Made by a program: the position numbers and the translations under genes. 64,000 nt of DNA from Banduia mediterranea (lineage in GTDB: Bacteria; Pseudomonadota; Gammaproteobacteria; Nevskiales; Nevskiaceae), in assembly GCF_031846245.1 (NCBI RefSeq), contig NZ_JAVRIC010000004.1:62001-126000 (forward strand). Direction: 5' to 3'. Under the pieces are notes generated by a model that saw nothing but the letters and a program-made list of their open reading frames with translations, was not told the origin of the DNA and did no database searches. Positions 21,761-31,026 of the stretch are shown one piece after another; the first letter of the stretch is position 1, and every line of letters begins with the position of its first letter.

Positions 21761-23329
21761 TCAATGCGCACCCGGCGGCGGCGCTCCCCCCTTGCGCAGT
21801 GCGAACACCGAGAGCAGGCAGGCAAAGATGATGATCGCCAGCACGTGAAAGACATCGACGAACGACAACATCGTCGCCTGCTGCACCACCATCTGATAGA
21901 TCGCGCCGTGGGCTGCCTGTTCACTGCCGGTGGCCGCCTGCAGGCCGTCCATCGTGGCCTGGTAGACCGGGTCGAGCGGCGTTACACGGTCGACCAGTTC
22001 CACCTGGTGGGCCTGCGCGCCGCGCGCCAGCAGTGTGGTGGTCAGTGAAATGCCGAAACTGCCGCCGACGTTGCGCATCAGGTTGATGAGCGCGGAGGCG
22101 GAACCGCTCTGGTCGGGCGAGATCCCGACATAGGCCAGGGTATTGATCGGTATGAACAGAAAGGCCAGCCCCGCAGTCTGGAACATGCGCGCCCACACCA
22201 GCGTATTGAAGTCCACGTCCAGACTCAGCGTGCCCATGTAGAGCATCGAGCTGCCGACGATCATGCAGCCGATGCCGATCAGCAGACGGGCGTCGATCAC
22301 CGACACCAGCCGCCCCATCAGCGGCATCAGCACCAGCAGGATCATGCCGCCGGGCGTCAGCACCAGGCCGGCCAGCAGCGCGTTGTATCCCAGCAGCGAC
22401 TGCGTCAGCTGCGGCAGCAGCAGGGTGGTGCTGAGCAGAACGAAGCCCAGCAAGAACATGAGGCCGTTGGCGATGCCGAAATTGCGTTGCCGGAGCAGGC
22501 GCAGGTTGACGATGGGATCCTTCTGGCGCAGTTCCCAGAACACCGCGCCGACGATTCCTATCGCCGCGAACAGCGCCCACAACTGGATGAAGCCGGAGTC
22601 GAACCAGTCTTCCTGCTGGCCCTTGTCGAGCACGATCTGCAAGGCACCGAGCCCCAGCGTGATCAGAGCCAAACCCAGGTAGTCGATCTTGAACCCGCGT
22701 GCCATTCGCGTCTTGCGGGCCTCGACCAGTTCCGGGGGGTCGGACACGAACACGCGCGCCAGCGCGATCAGCAGCATGCCGATCGGCACATTGATCAGAA
22801 AGATCCAATGCCAGCTGTAGTTCTCGGTGATCCAGCCTCCCAGGGTAGGTCCGATCGCCGGCGCCGCGACCACGGCCATACCGTAGATGCCGAAGGCCAT
22901 GCCGCGCTTTTCCGGCGGGAAGGCATCCGACAGGATCGCCTGCGACACCGGCTGCAGGCCGGCCCCGCCGAAGCCCTGCAGCACGCGGGCGCAGATCAGC
23001 AACTCCAGGCTGGGCGCGATCCCGCATAGGAACGATGCCACCGAGAACACGCCCACCGACATGATGAAAAAACGGCGACGGCCGATCAGATCCGACAGCC
23101 AGCCGCTCATCGGCAGCACGATGCCATTGGCCACCAGATAGGAGGTCAGCACCCAGGTGGACTCCTCCTGGCCCGCAGACAGCGAACCGGCGATGTGCTG
23201 CAGCGCGACGTTGGCGATGGAGATGTCCAACACCTCCATGAACGCCGCAATCCCGACGACCGTCGCGATCAGGTACGGGTTGCGGGCGCTCGCAGGAAGA
23301 CCCGCCGAGCCGGCGCTGATCCCGGCCAT
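21761..23329 (-). CDS. EmrB-like MFS drug efflux pump (DHA2, 14 TM)
   Basis: A 522-residue inner-membrane drug:proton antiporter of the DHA2 subfamily with about 14 predicted membrane helices. Visible are the WVLTSYLVANGIVLPMSGWLSD region and the motif A-like DLIGRRRFF. It is last in the operon marR, tolC-like, emrA-like, emrB-like, 8 nt after the adaptor gene. Works with the periplasmic adaptor and outer-membrane channel to export toxic compounds directly to the medium. Substrates cannot be predicted. Confidence 0.93.
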   Translation of the reverse strand: MAGISAGSAGLPASARNPYLIATVVGIAAFMEVLDISIANVALQHIAGSLSAGQEESTWVLTSYLVANGIVLPMSGWLSDLIGRRRFFIMSVGVFSVASFLCGIAPSLELLICARVLQGFGGAGLQPVSQAILSDAFPPEKRGMAFGIYGMAVVAAPAIGPTLGGWITENYSWHWIFLINVPIGMLLIALARVFVSDPPELVEARKTRMARGFKIDYLGLALITLGLGALQIVLDKGQQEDWFDSGFIQLWALFAAIGIVGAVFWELRQKDPIVNLRLLRQRNFGIANGLMFLLGFVLLSTTLLLPQLTQSLLGYNALLAGLVLTPGGMILLVLMPLMGRLVSVIDARLLIGIGCMIVGSSMLYMGTLSLDVDFNTLVWARMFQTAGLAFLFIPINTLAYVGISPDQSGSASALINLMRNVGGSFGISLTTTLLARGAQAHQVELVDRVTPLDPVYQATMDGLQAATGSEQAAHGAIYQMVVQQATMLSFVDVFHVLAIIIFACLLSVFALRKGGAPPPGAH

Positions 23330-23337
23330 GCCGCGCC

Positions 23338-24441
23338 CTAGGGACCGCTCTGGCGCGGCAGCTCGCGCGGGGCGCGTGCGACATCCACGGTCGGCACCAC
23401 GGACATGCCGGGCACCAGCCGGTGCGCCTCATCCGGTTCCGGGTCAAACATCAGCTTCACGGGTACCCGCTGCACCACCTTTACATAGTTCCCGGTGGCG
23501 TTCTCCGGCGGCAGCAGGCTGAATATGGAGCCCGTGCCGGCCTGGATGCTTTCCACGTAGCCGTGGAATTCATAGTCCGGGTAAGCGTCGATCTCGAAGC
23601 TCGCCGCCTGGCCGGGACGCATGTCCGTGAGCTGGGTTTCCTTGAAGTTGGCGATCACCCAGGGCTCGTTCGACACCAGCGCCAGCATCGGCTTGCCAAC
23701 CGCCACCTGCTGTCCGGCAAGCACGTTCTTGCGCGTTACACGGCCGGCGCGCGGCGCGCGGATTTCGCAATACGACCGCTCAAGCTCGGCCTGACGCAGG
23801 ATGGCTTCGGCCTGCTCCAGCCGGGCCTGGGCGGCATTCACCTGAGCCTGCCTGGCGGCAACCTGCTGCGGCGCGGTTCGCGCCTGACGCAGGCCGGCGC
23901 GGGCCTGCTCGACCTGCTCGCGTGCGGACTGCGCCATGGTCTCGATCTGATCGACCTGCTGACGCGCGATTTCATCCTTGGCCAACAGGTCGCGGTAGCG
24001 CTGCGCATCCTTGGCGGCGCGTGAGGCCTCCGACTGTGCGGCCCGCAAGACCGCTTCGGCCTGCAAGACACCGGCTTCACTTTGCTCGCGCGTCAGGTCC
24101 AGGTCGGCTGCGGCGGTTTCGAGCTGGGCACGCGCGGTCGCCACTGCGGCACGAGCCTGATCAACCTGCACGTCATAGTCCACCGGGTCGAGCCGCACCA
24201 GCGGCTGTCCGGCGTCGACCCAGTCATTTTCGTCGACCAGCACTTCGGCAACGGTACCGTTGATCCGCGGCGACAATTGCACGATATCGGCCTGGATGAA
24301 GGCGTTGTCCGTAGACACCCGTCCACGCCCCAACCACCACCAGGCGACCACGCCCAGCGCCACCACGATGATCGCCACCAGAGTGCCGGCACGGGATCGT
24401 CGTTTCTTGCGATCGTTCACCGACTGCGTCGGCTCAGCCAT
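23338..24441 (-). CDS. EmrA/HlyD-type membrane fusion protein
   Basis: A 367-residue periplasmic adaptor. One N-terminal membrane helix (LVAIIVVALGVVAWWWL) follows a short basic cytoplasmic tail. A biotinyl-lipoyl half motif (DNAFIQADIVQLSPRINGTV) is next, then a long Ala/Gln-rich alpha-hairpin (about residues 95-210) and the second lipoyl and beta-barrel part (EIRAPRAGRVTRKNVLAG). It overlaps the upstream outer-membrane factor gene by 8 nt and precedes the MFS pump, so the three are made together as a tripartite efflux system. Confidence 0.94.
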   Translation of the reverse strand: MAEPTQSVNDRKKRRSRAGTLVAIIVVALGVVAWWWLGRGRVSTDNAFIQADIVQLSPRINGTVAEVLVDENDWVDAGQPLVRLDPVDYDVQVDQARAAVATARAQLETAAADLDLTREQSEAGVLQAEAVLRAAQSEASRAAKDAQRYRDLLAKDEIARQQVDQIETMAQSAREQVEQARAGLRQARTAPQQVAARQAQVNAAQARLEQAEAILRQAELERSYCEIRAPRAGRVTRKNVLAGQQVAVGKPMLALVSNEPWVIANFKETQLTDMRPGQAASFEIDAYPDYEFHGYVESIQAGTGSIFSLLPPENATGNYVKVVQRVPVKLMFDPEPDEAHRLVPGMSVVPTVDVARAPRELPRQSGP

Positions 24442-25876
24442 GGTTGTTCCTTTCGGCTACGCCAAGCCCTCCGCCGTCATTGCGGCTCGCAGGGCTCGCA
24501 GCAGCAGGCGAGGCAATCACATTCTGTTCCAGACTGAATGTTTCGGCCTGCCCCAATGCCGCCGCGAGATTGACGCGCGCCTGCTGGAAGCCGGCCAGTG
24601 CCTGCACGTAGCCCGCCCGCGCCTCGGTCAACGATGCCTGCGCGGACACCACTTCGATGTTGTCCGCCACGCCCTGGCTGAAGCGGTCTCGCGCCAGCGT
24701 CAGCTCACGCTCCGCCAGGGAACGGGTCGACGCCGCAGCGTCCACCTGCTCGGCACGATTGCGTACCTGCACCAATGCCGTGAGCACATCCTCCTCGACC
24801 TGGGCATTGAGATCGTCCGCACGCAGGCGTGCTTCAGTGATGCGACTCAGGGCGGCATCGGTGGCGGCGCCGATGGTTCCGCCGGTGAAAATCGGCACTT
24901 CGACGCTGGCGCCATAGCGATAGGTCCGTTCCTCGTTCTGTACCGGGGTACTGCCGGAATAGCCGTAGTCGGCATATGCCACGAGTTTGGGCAGACGTTC
25001 GCTCCTGGCCGCGGCCAGGAGCTGATCGAGCTGATCGAGCTGCGCCGCGATCACCAACAGATCGGGCCGCGTGCGTCGCGCCACCGAAAGCGCCTGTTCG
25101 GGCTCCGGCACCATGACTTGCTGGCGTTGCAGACGACCCGTCAGGTTCATGGGCTGGTCGCTCGGCAACGCAATCGCGCGGCGCAAATTCAGGCGCGCCG
25201 TCTGCAAGGCGGTATCCGCCTCGGACACACGAAAGCGGTTCTGCGAAACAGCCGTTTCGGCACGCGCCACGTCGATTCCGGAAGCCACGCCGGCATCACG
25301 CTGATCGACCGCCAGCCTGTAAAGATCCTCGGACAGCGCGAGGTTGGCCTTGCCTGCTTCGAGCCCCTGTTCCGAACCCAGCACATTGATATAGGCGATC
25401 GCCGCACGTGAGGCCGCGTGCTCACGCGCCAGCGCCGCCTGCGCCTTGGCGACGTCGACCGCCAGGCGTGCGCTGCGGCTCTGCAGCACGCGACTCCAGT
25501 CGAAGATCACTTGCGACAGCTCGACCCGTGCGTCGAAGGTCGAAAACGGACCGATGAGGGGATCGAGGCCCGGAAGCATGAGGCCCTGCGCCGCCAGATT
25601 GGTGGTTGCGCGCGTCTGCGAGGCCGCCAGATCAACCTGTGGCCGGAGGCTGCCGTCGGCCTGTCGCGCCTCGGCGTCTGCGGTGCTCACCGCGGCGCTG
25701 GCGGCGAGCGAGGATGGCGCACGCGCCACCGCATCGTGAATCGCCTGTTCGAGCGTCAAGGGCGCCTCGGCGGCCCATGCGGCCCCGCTGCACAAGAGCA
25801 TGGCGCCGATCAGGACCAGGCCACGTGCCTTGCAGGACTTCGAGCAGGGCGCACTATCGCGCTGAAGATGGTTCAT
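24434..25876 (-). CDS. TolC-family outer-membrane efflux protein
   Basis: A 480-residue outer-membrane factor with a signal peptide (LVLIGAMLLCSGAAWAAEA) and two repeated OEP domains rich in Ala, Gln and Glu that build the trimeric alpha-barrel channel. Typical signatures are LTLEQAIHDAVARAPS at the mature N-terminus and the YGYSGSTPVQNEERTYRYG-like strand near residue 310. First structural gene of the efflux operon, 31 nt after marR. Provides the exit duct for the EmrAB-like pump. Confidence 0.93.
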   Translation of the reverse strand: MNHLQRDSAPCSKSCKARGLVLIGAMLLCSGAAWAAEAPLTLEQAIHDAVARAPSSLAASAAVSTADAEARQADGSLRPQVDLAASQTRATTNLAAQGLMLPGLDPLIGPFSTFDARVELSQVIFDWSRVLQSRSARLAVDVAKAQAALAREHAASRAAIAYINVLGSEQGLEAGKANLALSEDLYRLAVDQRDAGVASGIDVARAETAVSQNRFRVSEADTALQTARLNLRRAIALPSDQPMNLTGRLQRQQVMVPEPEQALSVARRTRPDLLVIAAQLDQLDQLLAAARSERLPKLVAYADYGYSGSTPVQNEERTYRYGASVEVPIFTGGTIGAATDAALSRITEARLRADDLNAQVEEDVLTALVQVRNRAEQVDAAASTRSLAERELTLARDRFSQGVADNIEVVSAQASLTEARAGYVQALAGFQQARVNLAAALGQAETFSLEQNVIASPAAASPASRNDGGGLGVAERNNHG

Positions 25877-25907
25877 GTAGACGTTTCCTTTTGTCAGCCG
25901 ATGCCTG

Positions 25908-26441
25908 TTACCAGTGCGTGACCAACAGCTTCTTCACAAGAGACTTGAGACGTTTGCGCTCTGAAAGGCTGAGCGGTTCCAGAAACTCGTCCTCGGCCAA
26001 GGCCATTCGCGGCATATTGGCTTCGAGATAATCAAGGCCCTTGGCCGTCAGCGTCACGGCATTGGCGCGCCGGTCGTCCGGATCGCGCTCGCGCACGACC
26101 ATGTCGAGACGTTCCAGATGGTCGATGAACTGCATGACGGTGGTTCTGTCACCACGCAGCAACTCGGCGATATCCGTCTGGCGCATCGGACCACGGCTGT
26201 GCAAAAGCCGGAGCAGCCCGAAGTGACGCGGAGTGAGGCCGTCCGGAGCGGTGACCTGATTGAGGCGCTCGGTCAGAAACAAGGTCGTCTTGATCAGGCT
26301 GAACGCAAGGTAGTCTTCGAACTCGGATGGCAGGCCTAGAGTACCCGTTGCCGATTCGGAGATTGGATGTTTTCCGGCCAATGATAATACGCGGTACGAC
26401 AGATATTCAGCGATACTGACATTCCATACGGCGGCGATCAA
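25908..26441 (-). CDS. MarR-family repressor of the efflux operon
   Basis: A winged-helix MarR regulator (core GLTPRHFGLLRLLHSRGP, recognition region QTDIAELLRGDRTTVMQFIDHLE, wing VVRERDPDDRRANAVTLTAKG). It likely represses its own operon and is released by pump substrates. The longest frame starts at TTG 26441 with an AGGGG site. This gives an N-terminal extension of about 30 residues and leaves only 40 bp to the divergent tspO. A TATTAT box and an ATTGG-N11-CCAAT palindrome inside this extension suggest that the real start may be further downstream. Confidence 0.88.
   Translation of the reverse strand: MIAAVWNVSIAEYLSYRVLSLAGKHPISESATGTLGLPSEFEDYLAFSLIKTTLFLTERLNQVTAPDGLTPRHFGLLRLLHSRGPMRQTDIAELLRGDRTTVMQFIDHLERLDMVVRERDPDDRRANAVTLTAKGLDYLEANMPRMALAEDEFLEPLSLSERKRLKSLVKKLLVTHW
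26362..26382 (-). promoter_or_regulatory. Candidate MarR operator
   Basis: Inverted repeat ATTGG (26362-26366) and CCAAT (26378-26382) with an 11-nt spacer. On the minus strand it lies just downstream of a -10-like TATTAT (26389-26384), the classical position for a MarR autorepression site. It falls inside the longest marR frame, so it is either coding by chance or shows that the annotated start is too early. Confidence 0.35.
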
Positions 26442-26481
26442 GCACCCCTACCATCGCGAATCCAGAAACCGGCCGTTCACC

Positions 26482-26955
26482 ATGAACCGAAGCGCAATCC
26501 TCAGCCTGCTTGGCACCCTCCTGCTGGTTTTCGCCGTCGCCGCAATTGGCGGGCTCGCCACCGCGAGCAGTGTCGACACTTGGTATCGTGCTCTTGAGAA
26601 GCCGGTCTTCAATCCACCCGATTGGGTGTTCGGCCCAGCCTGGACAGCGCTCTACCTGATGATGGCCGTGGCCGCGTGGCGGGTTCTGTATAGCGGTGGT
26701 TGGACGCCCGCTTCAGCGGCCTTGAGCCTGTTCGCTGCGCAGCTCGCGCTGAACGGCCTCTGGTCGGTGCTGTTCTTTGGACTGCGCCGGCCGGAATGGG
26801 CCTTGTTCGAAATTCTGCTGCTGTGGCTGGCGATCCTGCTGACCACACGACGCTTCTTCGCGCACGACCGAGTCGCAGGCTGGCTGATGCTGCCATATCT
26901 AGCCTGGGTTTCGTTCGCGGCGCTGCTCAACGCCTCGATCGTACGGCTTAACTGA
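26482..26955 (+). CDS. tspO: TspO/MBR family protein
   Basis: A 157-residue, five-helix, tryptophan-rich membrane protein of the TspO (peripheral benzodiazepine receptor) family, which binds porphyrins and cholesterol-like ligands and is linked to tetrapyrrole and stress signalling. Conserved landmarks are WYRALEKPVFNPPDWVFGPAWTALY split over the first loop and second helix, and LNGLWSVLFFGLRRPEWAL in helix 3. It is divergent from the marR-efflux operon with only a very short intergenic region, so the two may share control. Confidence 0.93.
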   Translation: MNRSAILSLLGTLLLVFAVAAIGGLATASSVDTWYRALEKPVFNPPDWVFGPAWTALYLMMAVAAWRVLYSGGWTPASAALSLFAAQLALNGLWSVLFFGLRRPEWALFEILLLWLAILLTTRRFFAHDRVAGWLMLPYLAWVSFAALLNASIVRLN

Positions 26956-26968
26956 ACGTCGGCGCGCT

Positions 26969-27454
26969 TCAGTAGCCGTATGCGTATTCGTGACGGATCC
27001 GCTCGTGGCGCTCGTAAGGCCGTCCGCTATCCAGCAGAATCGTGACGCCCCCGACATCGATGCGACTACCCAGAAACGAGGGCGCACGGCTTGCGCTGTG
27101 CCAGCTGTGGCCTTGCGGCCAGTACCAGAGGTTGCGGTCCGGCGCGTAATAGGTTTCGTAACGTGGATAGTAGACATACCGGTAGCGCGCGGGCTGGTGC
27201 GCTGCGTACGGCTGCCGATAGATCACGCGGACGTCTCGCTCGTGCTGCGCGTAACGGGCATTGTGCTCGTGACGATTATCGTGACCATGCCGACCTTCAT
27301 GACCGTGGCGATCATTGCGGTCGCGATGCTCGTCGTGACCCTTGTTGGCGTACCACTTGGAATCGGCCAGGACCGGTGCTGCCGCCAGTGACAGCGCGCA
27401 GGCGGCAAGCAGGGCGCCATATCGTGACAGCCGACAGGGTGATTGACGGTTCAT
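26969..27454 (-). CDS. Histidine-rich exported protein of unknown function
   Basis: A 161-residue exported protein with a clear signal peptide (LLAACALSLAAAPVLADS). Residues about 38-75 are dominated by His, Asp, Arg and Asn (GHDEHRDRNDRHGHEGRHGH and onwards), a composition seen in periplasmic metal-binding or metal-buffering proteins. The second half is aromatic (YRYVYYPRYETYYAP, NLWYWPQGHSWH) and ends with another His/Tyr-rich tail. I do not recognise the family beyond its resemblance to small RcnB-like periplasmic proteins. It converges on tspO with a 13-nt gap and is divergent from metG. Confidence 0.7.
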   Translation of the reverse strand: MNRQSPCRLSRYGALLAACALSLAAAPVLADSKWYANKGHDEHRDRNDRHGHEGRHGHDNRHEHNARYAQHERDVRVIYRQPYAAHQPARYRYVYYPRYETYYAPDRNLWYWPQGHSWHSASRAPSFLGSRIDVGGVTILLDSGRPYERHERIRHEYAYGY

Positions 27455-27581
27455 CGTGGCTCCGTGATGCCGAAACGGGCATCCTTGGGTGGTAGGCCGA
27501 CGCTAGAGCGCGAAACGTGAACGCGGCCTGAACTGTCTCCATGCGATAATCCGCGCCCCTCTGACTGTCCCGAAGCCGGCC

Positions 27582-29597
27582 ATGCCGCGCAAGATCTTCG
27601 TCACCAACGCCCTGCCCTACGCCAACGGACCGATTCATCTCGGTCATCTGGTGGGCTACATCCAGGCCGACATCTGGGTTCGATTCCAGCGTCTGCGTGG
27701 CCATGAAGTCACCTATGTCTGCGCCGACGACGCGCACGGCACGCCGATCATGCTGGCCGCGGAAAAGGCCGGCGAAACGCCCGAGGCCTTCATCGCGCGA
27801 ATCCGTGACATGCACGAGCGCGACTTCGCCGGCTTCAACATCAGTTTCGACAACTATTACACGACGCACTCGGACGAAAATCGCGAACTGGCGCAGCGTA
27901 TCTATAGGGCACTGCGCGAGGCCGGCCACATCGCCACGCGCTCGGTCGAGCAGGCCTACGACCCGATCAAGCAGATGTTCCTGCCGGACCGCTACATCAA
28001 GGGCGAATGCCCGCGTTGCGGCACCACCGACCAGTACGGCGACAACTGCGAAAACTGCGGCGCCACCTACGCACCGACCGAGCTGAAGAATCCACGTTCG
28101 GTGGTGTCCGGCGCCGTACCGGAAACACGCGCCTCGGATCATTACTTCTTCCGGCTGGAAGCACTGCAAGCCGCCGTGGAGCAGTGGCTGGCGGAATCAA
28201 AGTTGCAAAGCGCGGTGCGCGCCAAGCTGCGCGAATGGACCACGGCCGGCCTGCGCGACTGGGATATCTCACGCGACGCGCCTTACTTCGGCTTCGAGAT
28301 TCCGGACGCACCCGGCAAATACTTTTATGTCTGGCTGGACGCGCCGGTCGGCTACTTCGCCAGCCTGCAGAACTGGTGTACCACCCAGGGCCGCAACATC
28401 GACGACTACATCGCCATCGGTTCCGAATGGGAGATGTGGCACTTCATCGGCAAGGACATCGTCAACTTCCACGGCCTGTTCTGGCCGGCCATGCTCAAGG
28501 GCGCCGGACTGCGCCTGCCGACCGGACTGTCCGTCAACGGCTATCTGACGGTGGACGGCGCCAAGATGAGCAAGAGCCGCGGTACCTTCATCCGCGCCGA
28601 CACCTACCTGCAGCATCTGAATCCGGAATGCCTGCGCTACTACTACGCTGCCAAGCTGTCGGACGGCGTGGTCGATCTCGACCTCAATCTCGACGACTTC
28701 GTCGCGCGCATCAACAGTGATCTGGTCGGCAAGTACGTCAACATCGCCAGCCGCTGCGCCGGCTTCATCAGCAAGCGTTTCGGCGGGCGTCTGGCGGAGG
28801 CCGTGCATGATCCGGCCTTGCTCGACCGATTCGCGGCCGAAGCCGAGACGATCGCCGGGGCCTACGAAACCCGCGACTTCGCCGCCGCAGTACGCCGCAT
28901 CATGGCGCTGGCCGACCAGGCCAATGAAGTGATCCAGAAGAACGCCCCGTGGCTGATCGCCAAGGATCCGGCGCGCGAAGCCGAGCTCCATCGGGTGTGC
29001 ACCACGTTCCTCAACGTGTTCCGGCTGCTGACGCTGTATCTCAAGCCGGTGCTGCCGAAACTCGCCAGCGAAGCCGAAGCCTTTCTGGCGATTCCCGCGC
29101 TGCAATGGACCGACGCGGCCACGCCCTTGCTCGATCACGGGATTCGCCCGTACCAGCCACTGATCACCCGTATCGAAACCGACAGGATCAAAGCCATGGT
29201 CGACGCATCCCGGGAAGATCTCGCCCCCGCGACCGCAGCCGCCACAAGCGCAGCGGCATCGCAATCCGAGGAAATCGGCATCAATGATTTCACCCGGGTG
29301 GATCTGCGCATCGCGCGTATCGACGCCGCCGAGGCGGTGGAAGGCGCTGACAAACTGCTCAGGCTGACACTGGACGTGGGCGAGCTGGGCAAACGCCAGG
29401 TCTTCGCCGGCATCAAATCGCAGTACACACCGGAATCGCTGGTCGGGCGTTTGACCGTGGTGGTGGCCAATCTGGCACCGCGCAAGATGCGTTTCGGCCT
29501 GTCCGAAGGCATGGTGCTCGCCGCCTCCTTCGGTGACGGCAAGCCGTACATTCTGTCGCCGGACTCGGGCGCCGAGCCCGGCATGCGCGTCAAGTAA
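27582..29597 (+). CDS. metG: Methionine-tRNA ligase
   Basis: A 671-residue class I synthetase. The HIGH-like motif is HLGHLVGY (residues about 21-28), the zinc-binding Cys pairs are in [18 protein letters not shown] (about 145-162), and the KMSKS loop is KMSKSRG (about 329). A C-terminal tRNA-binding (EMAP/OB-fold) domain begins at [18 protein letters not shown] (around 566), as in dimeric E. coli-type MetRS. Start ATG 27582 gives the canonical N-terminus. Followed 16 nt later by the RnfB-like ferredoxin gene. Confidence 0.98.
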   Translation: MPRKIFVTNALPYANGPIHLGHLVGYIQADIWVRFQRLRGHEVTYVCADDAHGTPIMLAAEKAGETPEAFIARIRDMHERDFAGFNISFDNYYTTHSDENRELAQRIYRALREAGHIATRSVEQAYDPIKQMFLPDRYIKGECPRCGTTDQYGDNCENCGATYAPTELKNPRSVVSGAVPETRASDHYFFRLEALQAAVEQWLAESKLQSAVRAKLREWTTAGLRDWDISRDAPYFGFEIPDAPGKYFYVWLDAPVGYFASLQNWCTTQGRNIDDYIAIGSEWEMWHFIGKDIVNFHGLFWPAMLKGAGLRLPTGLSVNGYLTVDGAKMSKSRGTFIRADTYLQHLNPECLRYYYAAKLSDGVVDLDLNLDDFVARINSDLVGKYVNIASRCAGFISKRFGGRLAEAVHDPALLDRFAAEAETIAGAYETRDFAAAVRRIMALADQANEVIQKNAPWLIAKDPAREAELHRVCTTFLNVFRLLTLYLKPVLPKLASEAEAFLAIPALQWTDAATPLLDHGIRPYQPLITRIETDRIKAMVDASREDLAPATAAATSAAASQSEEIGINDFTRVDLRIARIDAAEAVEGADKLLRLTLDVGELGKRQVFAGIKSQYTPESLVGRLTVVVANLAPRKMRFGLSEGMVLAASFGDGKPYILSPDSGAEPGMRVK

Positions 29598-29613
29598 ACC
29601 TCCCGGATTTCGC

Positions 29614-30207
29614 GTGAGTCTTGCCGACTCCATCGATGCACGGCTGCCGCAGACGCAATGCACGCGCTGCGGTTACGACGGCTGCCGCCCGTATGCGGAG
29701 GCGATCGCCAGCGGCGAGGCTCGCATCAATCAGTGTCCACCGGGCGGCGGCGAGACGATCGCGGAACTCGCGGCAATCACCGGCCAGCCGGCGCTGCCGC
29801 TGGACCCGGCTTACGGTGAGCCGGAGACGCAGCCGTTCGTGGCGCTGATCGACGAAGCGCGCTGCATCGGCTGCTACAAATGCATCCAGGTCTGCCCGGT
29901 GGACGCGATCGTCGGCGCGCCCAAGCTGATGCACACCGTAGTCGAAGCCGAGTGCACCGGCTGCGAGCTATGCCTGCCGCCGTGCCCGGTCGACTGCATC
30001 GAGTGGGTGCCGCGTCAGATCGACCCGTACCTGGGCCGCGAGCGCGCAACGCGCTCGCGGCAGCGCTTCGAGTTACGCACAGCCCGCCTGCAAGGCCAGA
30101 GCGATGAGCGCGAATCGAAACGGCGAGCGCGAACCTCGCCGTTGCGCGACGCGGCGACGATGGACGATCTGCTCGCAAGAGTCCGTGCCCGCGCCGGCAA
30201 ACCCTGA
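29614..30207 (+). CDS. rsxB: RnfB/RsxB-like electron transport ferredoxin
   Basis: A 197-residue iron-sulfur protein. An N-terminal Fe-S domain ([19 protein letters not shown] then CPPGG) corresponds to the RnfB four-Cys module. Two ferredoxin 4Fe-4S motifs follow ([12 protein letters not shown] and [12 protein letters not shown]). The N-terminal membrane helix of full-length RnfB is missing and no other rnf/rsx gene is nearby, so it is a stand-alone soluble form, common upstream of nth in this group. Start GTG 29614 is placed after the metG stop; an earlier start would overlap metG. The Arg-rich C-terminus is not conserved. Confidence 0.85.
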   Translation: MSLADSIDARLPQTQCTRCGYDGCRPYAEAIASGEARINQCPPGGGETIAELAAITGQPALPLDPAYGEPETQPFVALIDEARCIGCYKCIQVCPVDAIVGAPKLMHTVVEAECTGCELCLPPCPVDCIEWVPRQIDPYLGRERATRSRQRFELRTARLQGQSDERESKRRARTSPLRDAATMDDLLARVRARAGKP

Positions 30208-30283
30208 TTCGCCGCTGGCCGCGCGCTGGCGCAGCGCGGGGACAGTCACATAGGATTCACGGTCCCACCACCGGCACCGCCCG

Positions 30284-30475
30284 ATGAAGAAATACCCGCC
30301 GACCGCCAAAGAGCTGCGCCAATGGATGGATAAGAAAAATCTGTCCAACAAGGACGTGGCCAAGGCGCTGCATCTGTCGGACGGTCGCGTCGTGCGTTTC
30401 TGGACACAAAAAGAAGAACCACGCCAGATCCCGTACCCGAGCTGGTACACGCTGCGCCACAAATTCGGCAAGTAA
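30284..30475 (+). CDS. Small HTH-like protein, unknown function
   Basis: A 63-residue basic protein. The segment LRQWMDKKNLSNKDVAKALHLSDGRVVRFW looks like a helix-turn-helix of the Cro/XRE type (the second helix begins NKDVAKAL, the recognition helix DGRVVRFW), followed by a short aromatic tail. It has no partner gene. It lies between the ferredoxin and the lipoprotein genes on the same strand with no strong ribosome binding site. A DNA-binding role is inferred from the helix pattern only. Confidence 0.6.
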   Translation: MKKYPPTAKELRQWMDKKNLSNKDVAKALHLSDGRVVRFWTQKEEPRQIPYPSWYTLRHKFGK

Positions 30476-30543
30476 CCGCCGGCCCGCCTTCGCTGCCCTT
30501 CCCCGAAGGATCGAATTCCCACGCAGTTTCCGTGTCGGATTTA

Positions 30544-30598
30544 TAGGATCAATCATCCTAAGAAAAAAGTTGACGTCCTGGATATTTATCCCTATCGT
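30544..30598 (+). promoter_or_regulatory. Sigma70-type promoter with upstream palindrome
   Basis: -35 TTGACG (30570-30575), 17-nt spacer, -10 TATCGT (30593-30598): the clearest housekeeping promoter in the window, driving the lipoprotein gene at 30636. Immediately upstream lies the inverted repeat TAGGAT-N5-ATCCTA (30544-30560), well placed for an activator or repressor. Confidence 0.65.
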
Positions 30599-30635
30599 AG
30601 TTTTGTGACATCAACATGACATGGAGGAGACCGAT

Positions 30636-30914
30636 ATGAAAAAGAGCCTGCTACTGGTTTTGGCCCCGGCGGCATTACTGATGGCCTGCGCCTCGACTTC
30701 ACAGCCGGTCGCCTCCACAGCGCAGACTGCGGCTGCGCCGACCTACTCCTGGACGGCCAGACAACCGGTGCGACAGACCGCGTTCTTCGTCAAGAACGCC
30801 TCCTGTGAAGACACCTCCGGATTCACCGGTTCCGGCAACGCCTATTCGGCGGAGTTCCAGGACTACAAGGACTGCATGAACGCGGAGGGATTCGAACTGG
30901 TGGTTTCGCGCTAA
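30636..30914 (+). CDS. Small outer-membrane lipoprotein, unknown function
   Basis: A 92-residue lipoprotein. The signal sequence MKKSLLLVLAPAALLMAC ends in a lipobox with the acylated Cys at residue 18. The mature part is low-complexity Ala/Ser/Thr/Gln followed by a small domain with a Cys pair (NASCEDTSG and YKDCMNAEG) that could form a disulfide. ATG 30636 has a strong GGAGGAGA ribosome binding site. It has its own promoter and a perfect terminator hairpin, so it is a monocistronic and probably highly expressed unit. Confidence 0.8.
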   Translation: MKKSLLLVLAPAALLMACASTSQPVASTAQTAAAPTYSWTARQPVRQTAFFVKNASCEDTSGFTGSGNAYSAEFQDYKDCMNAEGFELVVSR

Positions 30915-30930
30915 ACGCGCACCGCTGGCG

Positions 30931-30965
30931 AGGAGCAAGGGCCGCGAATCGCGGCCCTTGCTCCT
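30931..30965 (+). terminator. Perfect 16-bp hairpin terminator
   Basis: Arms 30931-30946 and 30950-30965 are perfectly complementary around a 3-nt loop (core GGGCCGCG-AAT-CGCGGCCC). There is no T tract after the stem, so it is a hairpin-only terminator or mRNA 3' stabiliser. It separates the lipoprotein gene from nth. Confidence 0.75.
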
Positions 30966-31026
30966 TGGAATACCGCTGCACCGCACGGTTCATAATGCGC
31001 GGAGATCCGCTTGGAACCCGCCACGC

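Noticed and set aside
21921-23447. 508-codon minus-strand frame
   Set aside because: Shifted frame of the MFS pump gene with Arg/Gly-rich composition; the pump frame has the membrane helices.
30958-31026. Upstream TTG start for nth
   Set aside because: It lies inside the second arm of the perfect terminator hairpin and adds residues without homology; TTG 31027 begins at the conserved N-terminus.
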